Source of the DNA: CAYVQE01 sp964454005
Lineage (GTDB): Bacteria; Myxococcota; B64-G9
Direction: 5' to 3'
Assembly: GCA_964454005.1 (NCBI GenBank)
Contig: CAYVQE010000020.1
Span: 1 to 59,174 of the forward strand
DNA: 59,174 nucleotides
The translations under genes and the position numbers were made by a program. Every line of letters begins with the position of its first letter. The first letter of the stretch is position 1. The notes under the pieces were generated by a model. That model made no database searches. It saw only the letters and a program-made list of their open reading frames with translations, and was not told the origin of the DNA. Positions 9,696 to 20,468 of the stretch are shown piece after piece.

Positions 9696-9699
<4 letters not shown>
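8587..9699 (-). CDS. hemW: HemW-like radical SAM heme chaperone
   Basis: HemW (formerly called HemN-like) is a cytosolic radical SAM protein implicated in heme delivery. The start is GTG 9699, whose GTGA overlaps the lepA stop by 4 nt; the protein is 370 residues, the usual length. The cluster motif CxxxCxxC is CRAKCPYC, with Cys15, Cys19 and Cys22. YVGGGSPS, ELNPADVD, RISLGVQAF and GLDLIWGLPGD are typical HemW signatures. The C-terminal HemN_C domain follows. Unlike true coproporphyrinogen dehydrogenase, it lacks a long N-terminal extension. It is the last gene of the thioesterase-lepA-hemW operon. Confidence 0.92.
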
Positions 9700-11488
<1,789 letters not shown>

Positions 11489-11492
<4 letters not shown>

Positions 11493-12328
11493 GTCGCGCT
11501 CCCGGCAGCAGCGTCGGCGGACTCGCGCACCGAGAACTCGGCCACCAGCTGGCGTGAGAAGGCCACCAGCCGGCCGCCGGCATCCCAAAGCCGGGCCGCC
11601 GAGTCGGAATAGCCCCGGTCGGCGGCCTGGCAGCGGCCCTCGAACAGCCACCAGCTCTCGGCCGGCAGCCCTTCCGGCGGCGGGGGCTGCAGCAGGTTGA
11701 CCTGCCAGGAGACCGAACTCATCGGCAGGGGGCGGTCAGCCCGGGCGATCAGCGGTGGCGGCCAGGCGTCGATCAGGCTCAGCAGGCCGGCGGCGTCGAG
11801 CGGGGCGTCGTCGCGCGGCCGGATCCAGCCCTGCAGCACGGGCCTGGCGGTGCCCGAGTAAGGTGCGTGCTGACCGGTCCAGCGGTAGTCGAAGTGCTGC
11901 GCGAAACGCGGGGTCAGCTCCGGGATGTCCGGCATGGGCGCCACCGTATCCGGGGCGGCCACCGCGGGCGCGGTCGGGGCGGACACGGCCAGCCGGGTCT
12001 CGCGCTGGCGGCCGAAGCCGGCGCAGACCAGGGTACGCGGCCGTGCGTCCTGGACGATCTCGGCGCGCACGAAGCTCAGCGCCGAGCCCGCCCGCACCGG
12101 CTCCAGCTGCAGCTCGACCGGCCCGCTGGCCACCGGACCGGCAAAGGTGACCGAGACCGTGCGCAGCCGGCGTTCGGGCTCGATGTGCTCGGCCATGACG
12201 CGCACCGCCGCGGTGGCCAGCAGCCCGCCGAATGCGGTGCGGCCCTGGCACCAGTCCTCGGCGATGTGGCCGCGGTAGCGGCCGTCGGCTCGTGCCTGCC
12301 AGCTGGCGGCCTCGCTCAGCTCTGCCAT
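11489..12328 (-). CDS. Acyl-CoA thioesterase-like double-hotdog protein
   Basis: The protein has 279 residues with two hotdog-like halves, as in TesB and related acyl-CoA thioesterases. The N-terminal half has AFGGLLATAAVRVMAE (hotdog helix) and SVTFAGPVASGPVELQL; the C-terminal half has LLSLIDAWPPPL and SSVSWQVNLLQPP. ATG 12328 follows a perfect AGGAGG. Its stop overlaps the lepA start by 4 nt (TTGA), so it leads a coupled three-gene operon. Expected activity is hydrolysis of acyl-CoA thioesters in the cytosol; the acyl preference is unknown. Confidence 0.75.
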
Positions 12329-12454
12329 GGTCGCCTCCTGCGGCCGTGAAGCCGCAGCGGTCGGCACGGCAAAAGGCGCCGCAGCCGAAACAGCTGCAGC
12401 CTGCGACAAAGCGCCGCCGATTTCAATCGATTCCAAAGGGAAATCGCGGCCGGC

Positions 12455-13318
12455 TCAGGGACGCTGGGGGCAGATCGCACAGCGGATGGGATCGACGTCG
12501 GCGATGTCCGCCCGCAGGCCGAGCGCGGCGGCGATTTGGCGCAGCTTGGCCTGGATGCGGCTGACGTTGTCGGGGCCCATGCGGAACAGGTGCTTCTGCG
12601 CTTGGCTCATGGCTTCCAACCGCGGCTCGTCGATCTTCAGCGTCACCTCGATGCGTTCCAGCGGCACCGTGGCTTCGACCGCGGGCACGGCCAGCAGCTC
12701 GGCCATGGCCTGGCCCAGCGCATCGCGAAAACGCTTTCCGGGACGGCCCAGCTCGCGGTAGCGCCGGTCCAGCCGCGGTTCGAGCCGGCGGTACAGCGCG
12801 GCCAAAGCCTCGGTGTCGAGCGAGGTGAACGCCGCCACCAGCGGATCGTAGCGTTTGTAGCCGGCCGGATCGATGACCTCCCGATCGCCGCGCTCGACCA
12901 CCGCGAAGCCACCTTCGGGGGCCAGAAAGGGCAGCACCTTGCGCGGGCTGTTGCCGCTGGCCACGGTCTCCACCGCAGCCACCAGCTTGCCCAGCAGGTG
13001 GGGCCGAGCCAGCCAGCGGGACCACTCGGCCGAGCCGGACAGCGCACCGGCCAGCTCGCGGATGCGCTCCTCGTCCAGCGGCGGCTGCGGTGTCGCGGGC
13101 GCTGCCGCCGGCGCTGGCTCCGGCTCGGGCTCCGCCACCGCCACCGGTGGCGCCGGCTCGGTCGGCTGCGCCGGTAGGGATGGCTGGGCGGCGGACGGTG
13201 GGTCTGAGGCGGGTCGGCCGCGGCTCAACAGCAGGTAGGCGCCGATGCCCGCCAGCACCGCGGTCACCAGTACCCCGATCACCACCGGTGTCCACTTGTC
13301 TTTTGCGCTCGCTGCCAT
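12455..13318 (-). CDS. DUF3014 family membrane-anchored protein
   Basis: ATG 13318 follows GGGAGG. The 287-residue protein has one N-terminal membrane helix (about residues 10-32), a Pro/Ala/Glu-rich linker, and a globular C-terminal domain with KRYDPLVAAFTSLD, ALYRRLEPRLDRRYRELG and GRPGKRFRDALGQA, which I recognise as DUF3014. The domain should face the periplasm. No function is established. The C-terminus ends with a CAIC pair. It is divergent from the metallo-beta-lactamase-fold gene, with about 210 nt between the starts. Confidence 0.8.
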   Translation of the reverse strand: MAASAKDKWTPVVIGVLVTAVLAGIGAYLLLSRGRPASDPPSAAQPSLPAQPTEPAPPVAVAEPEPEPAPAAAPATPQPPLDEERIRELAGALSGSAEWSRWLARPHLLGKLVAAVETVASGNSPRKVLPFLAPEGGFAVVERGDREVIDPAGYKRYDPLVAAFTSLDTEALAALYRRLEPRLDRRYRELGRPGKRFRDALGQAMAELLAVPAVEATVPLERIEVTLKIDEPRLEAMSQAQKHLFRMGPDNVSRIQAKLRQIAAALGLRADIADVDPIRCAICPQRP

Positions 13319-13530
13319 GACACGCCTCCCGGCCGTGGATCCGCGGGTTCGGGCGACAACGCGATCCATTGTTCTCGCCGGCGGTCCGGTGGTCAAGGGC
13401 GTTGCGCCGGGCTGGCGAAACCGGCAACCCGGTCGAACGAAAGGGGGGTGGGTTGACCGCGGTCCGGGACGGGCGCACCCTTTTTTCGGGGCTTGGCGCT
13501 AACGGCCGGCTGCTGAAGGGAGGAACGGCG

Positions 13531-14286
13531 ATGACGCGAGAGCAGGGCAACGGCATGCGCCTGCGGGTGCTGTTCGACAACAACGAGCTCGATGGCCGCC
13601 TGCGCACCGGTTGGGGCTTCGCCTGCCTGATCCTGGGCTTCGGGCGCACGGTGCTGTTCGACACCGGGGCCGACGGCGAGGTGCTGCTCGACAACATGCG
13701 CGTGCTCGGCGTGGATCCGGCCGCCGTCGACGCGGTGGTGCTGTCGCACATCCACGACGATCACACCGGCGGGCTGGATGCATTGCTGCGGGTCCAGCGC
13801 GAGATCGAGGTGGTGGTGCCGCCGGCCTTTCCGCCGGGCTTCAAGCGAGCGGTCCGCGAGGTGGGCGCCCGGCTGGTCGAGGCCGGCGGGCCGACCCCCA
13901 TCGGTGAGGGGATGACCACCCTCGGCCAGATGGGCGCTGCCATCGCCGAGCAGGCGCTGGCGCTCGAGACCCCGGCGGGCACGGTGGTGATCACCGGCTG
14001 CGCCCATCCGGGCATCGCCGCGATCGCCGAACGCGCTGCAGAGCGCCTGCAGCGGTCGCAGGCCTTGGCCATCGGCGGCTTTCACCTGTTCCGTTCCGGG
14101 CCGGCAGACATCGAGGCCACCGTGCGGCGCTTGTCGGCGCTGCCCATCGAACGGGTGGCGCCCTGCCACTGCACCGGTGGGCCCGGCCGCGAGGCGCTGC
14201 GACAAGCTTTCGGCGATCGTTTCCTGCCGGTCGGCGTGGGCGCTGAGATCGATCTGGCCGCGCTGGCCAGAGAAGCTCAGCCGTAG
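13531..14286 (+). CDS. Metallo-beta-lactamase-fold hydrolase (MJ0301-like)
   Basis: ATG 13531 is preceded by GGGAGG; the frame is open further upstream but that part is not protein-like. The 251 residues contain VLFDTGADGEVLLDNM, the metal motif SHIHDDHTGGL, VITGCAHPGI and IGGFHLF. This arrangement, with a late His in an APCHCTG stretch, matches the subgroup often annotated as 7,8-dihydropterin-6-methyl-4-(beta-D-ribofuranosyl)-aminobenzene-5'-phosphate synthase-like. That annotation describes a subfamily, and real substrates are unknown in bacteria. Its 3' end overlaps the convergent SpoIID/LytB gene by 10 nt. Confidence 0.8.
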   Translation: MTREQGNGMRLRVLFDNNELDGRLRTGWGFACLILGFGRTVLFDTGADGEVLLDNMRVLGVDPAAVDAVVLSHIHDDHTGGLDALLRVQREIEVVVPPAFPPGFKRAVREVGARLVEAGGPTPIGEGMTTLGQMGAAIAEQALALETPAGTVVITGCAHPGIAAIAERAAERLQRSQALAIGGFHLFRSGPADIEATVRRLSALPIERVAPCHCTGGPGREALRQAFGDRFLPVGVGAEIDLAALAREAQP

Positions 14287-15608
14287 CGCTGCTCGATGAC
14301 GGTCTGCGGATAGTAGTGGGCCAGGATGGCGCGGTGGTCGTGGCCCGCGGCGGCCATCACCGCGGCACCGATCTGGCACAGGCCCACTCCGTGGCCCCAG
14401 CCTGCGCCGCGCAGCACGAAGGCTTCCGGCCGCCCGGCCGGGCCCTCGGGGTCGACCACGAAGGCCGAGCTGAACAGGTGGCTTTCCGACAGGGCCCGGC
14501 GGATGGCCAGCTCTTTGCCGACCACCAGGCTGCCGGCCTCGCCGACCAGCCGCAGCCGCACCAGTCGGCCCGACAGCCCCCGCTGCAGCGGCTCCAGCGC
14601 GGTCAGCCGCCCCAGATCGACACCTGACTTGCGCCGTACCAGCGCGCCGGCCGCAGCGGCATCCAGCCGCACCCGCCAGCGGAAGAAGTCGCGGGTCTCG
14701 CGGTCGTAGTCGTTGAGCACCGCGGCCAGCAGCTCTTCGTCGCCGCAGTTGCAGTAGCCCGCCGGGGGGTGCTCGATGAACCGGCGCAGGGCGGCCTCGT
14801 CGCTCAGCGGTGGGTCGGGCAGCCGGCGGTCGGCCGCATCCCGTACCGGCACCAGGTACGGCACCGGCGCATCGGACCAGGCGCTGCGGAAGTCCTCGGT
14901 CACCCCGCCGCAGCACTTGGAAAATCGCGCGTCGCAGGGCTGGCCGCCGTGGATCAGCACCTGGCCTCGGGTGGCGGCCACCGCCGCGGCCGCAGCCGGC
15001 GAACGCAGCCGGCCGATGCCCTGGTAGCGCTGGCAGTGATCGTCGGCGCAGACGTCGAAATCGGCATGCGCCTGGCGGTCGGTCCAGGTGCGGATCTCGC
15101 CCCGGTCGACGGCCGCCGGCGGTGCCGGCGCGGCGGAGCGATCGCGGGCCGCCAGCTGGGCCAGCAGCCAGGAGCGCGAGATGATGGCATGGGCGCGCGC
15201 CAGCGCGGGCGGCGCGCCGGCGCGCATCTCGGAGCCGATGACCGAGGCCAGGTAGGTCTCCAGCGGCACCCGGTTGATCACCGCCAGCCCGGCCCCGGCG
15301 CCCGGTCGCAGCTCGAGCCCGCCGCGGAAGGTCTGGACTTCGCGGCGCTGCCAGTGAAAGTCGATGCCGATGGTGGCCTCCAGGCTGAAGCTGGCGCGGT
15401 CCTCCATCTCCGGCGCCAGCTCCAGCCGCCCGCCGCTGCGGCTGTCGGGGCCGGCCAGAGCCACCCCGGCCCCGGCGCGGCACGCGCGGTAATCGCCGGC
15501 GGATAGCCGGTCGCCGCTGGCATCGCGCCAGCGCCCCTCCAGCCGCAGCGCGACCTCGGTCGCGTCCTGGACCAGGCCGACCGCGATCGTCGGCTCGTTG
15601 GCGTTCAT
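14277..15608 (-). CDS. SpoIID/LytB domain protein
   Basis: SpoIID acts on denuded glycan strands of peptidoglycan; LytB is an amidase enhancer. This 443-residue protein has the family hallmarks: PLETYLASVIGSEM, ALARAHAIISRSWLL, and a C-terminal GAGWGHGVGLCQIGA motif near the end. There is no visible signal peptide from ATG 15608. The start overlaps the DUF4922 stop by 4 nt (ATGA), so it is the last gene of a four-gene operon. A set of GT2, DUF4922 and SpoIID/LytB genes recurs, as I recall, in Bacteroidetes near muropeptide-salvage genes, so a role in cell-wall turnover is plausible. Confidence 0.85.
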   Translation of the reverse strand: MNANEPTIAVGLVQDATEVALRLEGRWRDASGDRLSAGDYRACRAGAGVALAGPDSRSGGRLELAPEMEDRASFSLEATIGIDFHWQRREVQTFRGGLELRPGAGAGLAVINRVPLETYLASVIGSEMRAGAPPALARAHAIISRSWLLAQLAARDRSAAPAPPAAVDRGEIRTWTDRQAHADFDVCADDHCQRYQGIGRLRSPAAAAAVAATRGQVLIHGGQPCDARFSKCCGGVTEDFRSAWSDAPVPYLVPVRDAADRRLPDPPLSDEAALRRFIEHPPAGYCNCGDEELLAAVLNDYDRETRDFFRWRVRLDAAAAGALVRRKSGVDLGRLTALEPLQRGLSGRLVRLRLVGEAGSLVVGKELAIRRALSESHLFSSAFVVDPEGPAGRPEAFVLRGAGWGHGVGLCQIGAAVMAAAGHDHRAILAHYYPQTVIEQRYG

Positions 15609-16564
15609 GATAGGGCCTCCCCGAGCGCGGCCCAGCGCTCGTCGTCGACGCCGACCTGCCGGTAGATGTCAGCGATGCGCCCGGCGTCCAGCCGTTCGAG
15701 ATGCTCCGGCTCGGCCACCACCAGCAGGCCGGCCATCTCCAGCGCCGCCGGGCTGACCGCGATGCGCTGCTGCTCCGGCGCGGCGAAGCAGTCCGGCCGG
15801 TGACGGCGGCGCGGAAACAGCAGACCGAAAAAGCCGCCCCCACAGGGGGCCAGCAGCAGGTTGAACGCCGGCTCGGCATCCCCCGCGACGCCGGCCACCG
15901 CGGCCCAGGCGGCTGCGGCGCGTTCGACCAGCACCCGCATGGCGGCCGGATCGCGACCGGCCAGCGCCAGCCGGCGGCGGCTGAAACCGTCCTGGCGGAC
16001 GATGCCGGCCGCGGGCCAGCCGGCGGGCCCGGCGGCCAGCAGCGGAACCGCCGAGCGCGGGCAGGCCTGCAGGTGGAAGTGATCCGGGGCCGAGGCTCCG
16101 CAGCTGGGCCCGTTGTAGAAGGTGACCCAATCCGGACCCAGCGCCCGGGACAGCGCCAGCATGGCCCCCAATCGGCCGGCCAGCCGTTGCGGCCGATGCG
16201 GGCGGGCCGGTACGGTCAGGTGACCGCGGACGATGGGGTGCGGGTTGGGCAGCAGCACCAGCTCGCCGAAGGCCAGCCCACGCTCCTCGGCCGGCATGTG
16301 CTGTGGGCACAGGAAGCAGGGCCGCTCGGCCACCGCGGCCGCATCGACCCGGGCCAGGGTCGAGCCGCGCCGGTCCGGATTGGCCTGGGCGACGACCGTC
16401 TCGCCGTCGCGCTCGAACACCCGGGCGGCCACCTGCTCCAGCTCGGCCTCGCCCCGGCGCAGCGCCGGCCAGCGCCGCCGTTGGTCGGCCAGCAGGCGAT
16501 CCAGGGCCGGGCCCAGCTCGCCGCCCGGGGGCACGCGCTCGAGGATGCGCGCCGGCCAATCCAT
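15605..16564 (-). CDS. DUF4922 (HIT-like) domain protein
   Basis: The 319-residue protein matches DUF4922, related to the HIT/galactose-1-phosphate uridylyltransferase fold. Visible motifs are RPCFLCPQHMPAEERGL, the HIT-like PNPHPIVRGHLTVP, FYNGPSCGASAPDHFHLQ with paired His residues, and a late GGFFGLLFPRRRHRPDCF. The fold suggests a nucleotidyl-transfer or phosphorylase activity on a sugar phosphate, but no reaction is known. ATG 16564 starts one base after the GT2 stop; its own stop overlaps the SpoIID/LytB start. The open frame extends far upstream as a shadow of the GT2 gene. Confidence 0.8.
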   Translation of the reverse strand: MDWPARILERVPPGGELGPALDRLLADQRRRWPALRRGEAELEQVAARVFERDGETVVAQANPDRRGSTLARVDAAAVAERPCFLCPQHMPAEERGLAFGELVLLPNPHPIVRGHLTVPARPHRPQRLAGRLGAMLALSRALGPDWVTFYNGPSCGASAPDHFHLQACPRSAVPLLAAGPAGWPAAGIVRQDGFSRRRLALAGRDPAAMRVLVERAAAAWAAVAGVAGDAEPAFNLLLAPCGGGFFGLLFPRRRHRPDCFAAPEQQRIAVSPAALEMAGLLVVAEPEHLERLDAGRIADIYRQVGVDDERWAALGEALS

Positions 16565-16565
16565 C

Positions 16566-18050
16566 TCAGCCCCGCTCGGCCAGCAGCCGCTGGCGGGCCG
16601 CGATCTCGATGCTGCGCAGCCGGTCCTTGTATGCCTGGTAGCGGTTGTGCACCGCCAGCTCCAGATCGGCGTCGCTGTTGCCCGGCCAGCGGCGGCAGCG
16701 GTAGAGCGGTTCGTAGATGCGCCCGATGCGATGGCGGCGCGACAGCTGCAGCGCCACGGCGTAGTCTTCGCCGTAGGAGACGTTGGGGAAGCCGATGCGC
16801 CGCAGGCTGGCGGTGTGAAAGGCGCGCGGGGCGCCGAGGCCGTGGATGCGCAGGGCGTTGTTGTGGCCGTTGTCCGGTGTCCATTCGCGGTGGTCGACCA
16901 AGCCGGGCGGCAGCGGCTGCAGATCGAAGTCGACCGTGGTGTAGGCGCCGATGACCATGGCCGCCGGGGCGCGCTGGAACTCGGCCACCAGCCGGGCCAG
17001 GGTGTTCTCGCCGGCGTAGAGATCGTCGGAGTCGAGCTGCACCGCGTAGCGGCCGCAGGCCGGATGAAAGACCGCCGCGTTCCAGCAGCCGCCAATGCCC
17101 AGGTCGCGCCGGGCCGGCACCAGGTGGAGCAGCCGGGGGTCGCGTGCGGCCCGGGCGGTGAGGATGTCCGTGGTGCCGTCGCTGGAGTGGTTGTCGATCG
17201 CGATGACGTTGAAGGAGAAGTCGGCCCGTTGTGCCAGCGCGCTGTCGATCGCTTCGGCGATGGTGCGCGAGCGGTTTTTGACCGGGATGACAACGCTGGC
17301 GGTGAAGGGCGCGGGTTCGTGTTCCGGCGCCGGCGGTGCGCCGGGCGGCGGCAGATGGGCGCCGATGCGCTGCAGGTGGGCGGTGGCGACCCGCTCCAGC
17401 TCGCGCTGGCGCTGCTGATCGGCGGGGTCGACGTAGTCGAACACCCGCTCGCCGCTGGGCCGGGCATCGGCCGCCGGCAGGCTGCACAGGGGTTCGGGCA
17501 GGTGCAGCACCGGACCGCGCTCGCTCAGCCGCAGCCGCAGATCATAATCGCCGGCGTGGGCCAGCGCCGGGCTGCAGTCGGCGAGCGCCGCGTCCAGGCC
17601 GGCCAGTGCATCGCGGCCGAGCAGCAGCAGCGGGCCGAAGTCGAAGTCGTCGCGCAGGCTGCCCGGCTGGTAGTCGATCAGCGGATGCGGCTGCAGCCCG
17701 CCGGCGGCGTCGACCTCGATGCGGTCGCCATAGGCCAGCGCCGCCCCGCTGTCGGCGGCGCTGCGCAGCAGCCGCTCCAGGGCACCGGGCACCGGATCCG
17801 CCCAGGGCGATATCGCCCACAGCAGGTAGTCGGCGTCGGTGGCTTCGAACCAGCGCACCGCGGCGACAACCGCCTGGCTGCAGTCGGGCCGTTCGCAGTG
17901 GATGGGCTCCAGGTCCGCTCGGGGGACGGGGGCATCGGGCGGCAGCAGGCCGGCGCAAGCGCCGACCGCCGGGCAGGCGGCCAGCGCAGCCAGCAGCCCG
18001 GCGGGTTCGTCAGCGGTGCTGCAGCGGATCACGGCGGCGATGGGGGGCAT
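16566..18050 (-). CDS. Family 2 glycosyltransferase with duplicated GT-A-like halves
   Basis: The 494-residue protein has a C-terminal GT-A domain with SVVIPVKNRSRTIAEAID, IDNHSSDGTTDI and the DxD-type YAVQLDSDDLYAG. The N-terminal half (residues about 1-200) also looks like a GT-A fold (YLLWAISPWADPVPGALE, ALAYGDRIEVD) without a clear nucleotide-sugar motif, so one half may be inactive. No membrane helices are evident. It lies one base before DUF4922 and 15 nt after the DUF1460 gene, in one operon. The acceptor is unknown. Confidence 0.85.
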   Translation of the reverse strand: MPPIAAVIRCSTADEPAGLLAALAACPAVGACAGLLPPDAPVPRADLEPIHCERPDCSQAVVAAVRWFEATDADYLLWAISPWADPVPGALERLLRSAADSGAALAYGDRIEVDAAGGLQPHPLIDYQPGSLRDDFDFGPLLLLGRDALAGLDAALADCSPALAHAGDYDLRLRLSERGPVLHLPEPLCSLPAADARPSGERVFDYVDPADQQRQRELERVATAHLQRIGAHLPPPGAPPAPEHEPAPFTASVVIPVKNRSRTIAEAIDSALAQRADFSFNVIAIDNHSSDGTTDILTARAARDPRLLHLVPARRDLGIGGCWNAAVFHPACGRYAVQLDSDDLYAGENTLARLVAEFQRAPAAMVIGAYTTVDFDLQPLPPGLVDHREWTPDNGHNNALRIHGLGAPRAFHTASLRRIGFPNVSYGEDYAVALQLSRRHRIGRIYEPLYRCRRWPGNSDADLELAVHNRYQAYKDRLRSIEIAARQRLLAERG

Positions 18051-18065
18051 GGGCCGGGCTCCTGT

Positions 18066-18788
18066 TCAGTTCAGCTCGCAGGGGCTGGCCCAGGCCAGCC
18101 CGCGCATGCGGTTGCGGTGTAGAAAACCCAGCAGCGGCTCGGCCAGCACCCGGCCGGCCGAACGGGAGGCGTGGATCAGCTCCCAGCGCTCCGGGTCCGC
18201 CGCTGTGGGATCCGCCAGCAGCAGGCCGGTGTGGAAGAAGTCCAGCCCGGCCCGGACCGAGGCGAAGGCGACGATGTTGGCCGCGTGGACGCGGCGTCGG
18301 GCGCGGAGCAGGGCGTTCTTGGGCAGCACATCGAATCGAGTCCAGCGCGGCGCCAGACCGGCCACTGCGCTCAAGCGGGTCTCGATCCTGCGGGCGCCGG
18401 CACCGCCGGTGCGGATGCGCACCATCCCCCGGGCCTGGTTGGTGCGCAGCCAGTCCGAGAAGTAGTGCAGCCGGCTCGTCCAGCCCGGCCGGCCGTCGCG
18501 GTAGCGCAGCCGGCGCAGCTCGGCGGCGAATGAATCGGCCCGGCGCACCCGGGCCAGCGCCAGAGCGCTCTCGACCAGGGTGACGCAGTCGAAGCCGTCG
18601 AGCCGGGTGACCAGCCGCTCGGCCCGATCGGGTCCACCGCCGAGCGGCCGCTCGATGTACGGCCGGCCCAGCAGCAGCCGGGCCAGCCGCGCCAGGCGGG
18701 CGGCCACGGATCGGCTGGCGGCGACCTGGCGCAACAGCGCGCGGGCGGCGCGGCGGTTCTCGGGCTCGGTTGGGCAGCGGCCGCCCAC
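18066..18788 (-). CDS. DUF1460 N-acetylmuramoyl-L-alanine amidase-like protein
   Basis: The start is GTG 18788, preceded by AAAGGAGGAG at 5 nt spacing, which decides it over upstream ATGs. The 240 residues contain the DUF1460 signature LDGFDCVTLVESALALARV, with the catalytic Cys in FDCVT, and DFFHTGLLL with the expected His. Members with known structure have an NlpC/P60-like fold and cleave muropeptide amide bonds. No signal peptide is visible, so action in the cytosol on imported muropeptides is possible. It is the first gene of the DUF1460-GT2-DUF4922-SpoIID operon. Confidence 0.82.
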   Translation of the reverse strand: MGGRCPTEPENRRAARALLRQVAASRSVAARLARLARLLLGRPYIERPLGGGPDRAERLVTRLDGFDCVTLVESALALARVRRADSFAAELRRLRYRDGRPGWTSRLHYFSDWLRTNQARGMVRIRTGGAGARRIETRLSAVAGLAPRWTRFDVLPKNALLRARRRVHAANIVAFASVRAGLDFFHTGLLLADPTAADPERWELIHASRSAGRVLAEPLLGFLHRNRMRGLAWASPCELN

Positions 18789-18962
18789 GGGGTCTCCTCC
18801 TTTGCAGCAGCGAGACCAACTCGCGCGCCCAAAGGCTATCGCCATCGCCGGGCCGGCGGCAACCACGGCCTGGGATTCGGTACTGCTCTTGAGACCGGCC
18901 GGCGGCTGGCATAGACATGGAGCCATGGGCTGTGGGCGCCAAAACAGAGCCGGAGGCCAGCC

Positions 18963-19892
18963 GTGATCGTATCGGCCAGCCGGCGCACCGACCTGCCCGC
19001 GTTCTACGCCGACTGGTTCTTCGAGCGTGTGCGCCGGGGCTGGTGCCAGGTGGCCAACCCGTACAACCCACGCCAGGTTGCGCGGGTATCGTTGCGGCCC
19101 GGGGATGTCGCCGCCTTCGTGTTCTGGTCAAAAAACCCGGCGCCCATGATCGACCGGCTCGACGCCCTGGATGCCGGCGGGTATGCCTACTACTTCCTGT
19201 ACACCCTCAACGACTATCCGCCGCTGCTCGAACCCGGCGTACCGCCCGTGGCCGAGCGCCTCAACACCTTCGAGCGGCTGGCCGACCGGCTAAGCCCGGA
19301 TCGGGTGGTGTGGCGCTACGATCCGATCGTGCTCGGTGGGCCCTGCACCGCCGATGACCACCGGCGCCGCTTCGAGCGGCTGGTCAAACGGCTGGCCGGC
19401 GCCACCGAGCGGGTGATCGTCAGCGCGCTGGACTTCTACCGCAAGACCGAGCGCCGCCTGGCGGCCCTGGAGAACGAGCGCTCGCGTTTCGTGCGCGACC
19501 CGTGGCGGGACGACGCGCTGCGGTCGCTGCTGGCCGACCTGGCCGCCATGGCTGCGGCGCAGGGGTTGCAGATGCAGGCCTGCGCCCAATCGCAGGATTT
19601 GCGGCCGCAGGGCATCGCCCCGGCGCGCTGCATCGATCCGGCGCTGCTGGCTCGGCTGGGTCGGCCGGTGCCGCAGCGCAAGGACCGCGGCCAACGGCCG
19701 GCCTGCGGCTGTGCCCCCAGTCGCGACATCGGCGCACCCGACACCTGCCTGCACGGCTGCCGCTACTGCTACGCCACCCGCAGCCCCGAGCTGGCCCACC
19801 GCCGCCACGCCGCCCACCGCCCGGACGCGCCCCTGCTGTGGACCCCGGCCGGCCGCGCGCCGCCTGGCCAGGCGTCCGACCAGCCGCTATAA
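18963..19892 (+). CDS. DUF1848 protein with C-terminal Fe-S-type Cys motif
   Basis: GTG 18963 follows GGAGG. DUF1848 starts with SASRRTDLPAFYADWF and includes VFWSKNPAPMIDRLD, YTLNDYPP and VWRYDPIVL. The C-terminus has CGCAPSRDIG followed by DTCLHGCRYCYAT, a CxxxCxxC set as in radical SAM proteins but placed at the C-terminal end, as is normal for this family. It probably binds an iron-sulfur cluster. No reaction is known. About 40 residues follow the cluster and look unconserved. Confidence 0.82.
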   Translation: MIVSASRRTDLPAFYADWFFERVRRGWCQVANPYNPRQVARVSLRPGDVAAFVFWSKNPAPMIDRLDALDAGGYAYYFLYTLNDYPPLLEPGVPPVAERLNTFERLADRLSPDRVVWRYDPIVLGGPCTADDHRRRFERLVKRLAGATERVIVSALDFYRKTERRLAALENERSRFVRDPWRDDALRSLLADLAAMAAAQGLQMQACAQSQDLRPQGIAPARCIDPALLARLGRPVPQRKDRGQRPACGCAPSRDIGAPDTCLHGCRYCYATRSPELAHRRHAAHRPDAPLLWTPAGRAPPGQASDQPL

Positions 19893-19934
19893 TCCGAAGT
19901 CGCCATCTTCGATCGGCCATCCCGGGAGGAACGA

Positions 19935-20468
19935 ATGACGATCGTGCTGTGTTATGAGACCGGTGAGGGCCACACGGCGCGGGTGGCCGAACGCATCCGC
20001 GAGCGGCTCGAAGCGGCCGGCTGCGAGGTCTGGCTGGGGCGCTGCCGCGAAGTCGCTGCCGAGCGGCTGGGGGGTGCCGCGGGGGTGATCGCAGGTGCTT
20101 CGGTGCACATGGGCAAGCACCACAAGCGGGCGCTGCGCTTCGCCCGCGAGCACGCCGGTTTGCTGGCCGAGCGGCCGGCGGCCTTCTTCTCGGTCAGCCT
20201 GACCGCCAAGTCCGACGCCGAGGCCAAGCGGCGCGAGCTGGCCGGCTACCTGGAACAGTTCCAGCAGCAGGCCAACTGGCGTCCCGACCAGGTGGCCACC
20301 TTCGCCGGGGCGGTGCCCTTTACGCGCTACGGCCTCATCAAGCGCAAGATCATGTTGTCGATCCTGCGCGACGAGGGAATGGACCCCGACCCGAGCCGCG
20401 ACTACGACTTCACCGACTGGGCGGCGGTGGACGCCTTTGCCGACGCCTTCCTGGAACGAATCGGCTGA
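19935..20468 (+). CDS. hemG: HemG-like flavodoxin-fold protoporphyrinogen oxidase
   Basis: The 177-residue protein resembles E. coli HemG (181 residues), the menaquinone-dependent protoporphyrinogen IX dehydrogenase with long-chain flavodoxin fold. FMN-binding motifs are CYETGEGHTARVAERI at the N-terminus and GASVHMGKHHKRALRF, followed by FFSVSLTA and a C-terminal DYDFTDWAAVDAF. ATG 19935 follows GGGAGG. It fits heme synthesis, as does hemW, though they are not in one operon. A non-heme flavodoxin role is a smaller possibility. Its 3' end overlaps the convergent ThiF-like gene by 59 nt. Confidence 0.8.
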   Translation: MTIVLCYETGEGHTARVAERIRERLEAAGCEVWLGRCREVAAERLGGAAGVIAGASVHMGKHHKRALRFAREHAGLLAERPAAFFSVSLTAKSDAEAKRRELAGYLEQFQQQANWRPDQVATFAGAVPFTRYGLIKRKIMLSILRDEGMDPDPSRDYDFTDWAAVDAFADAFLERIG

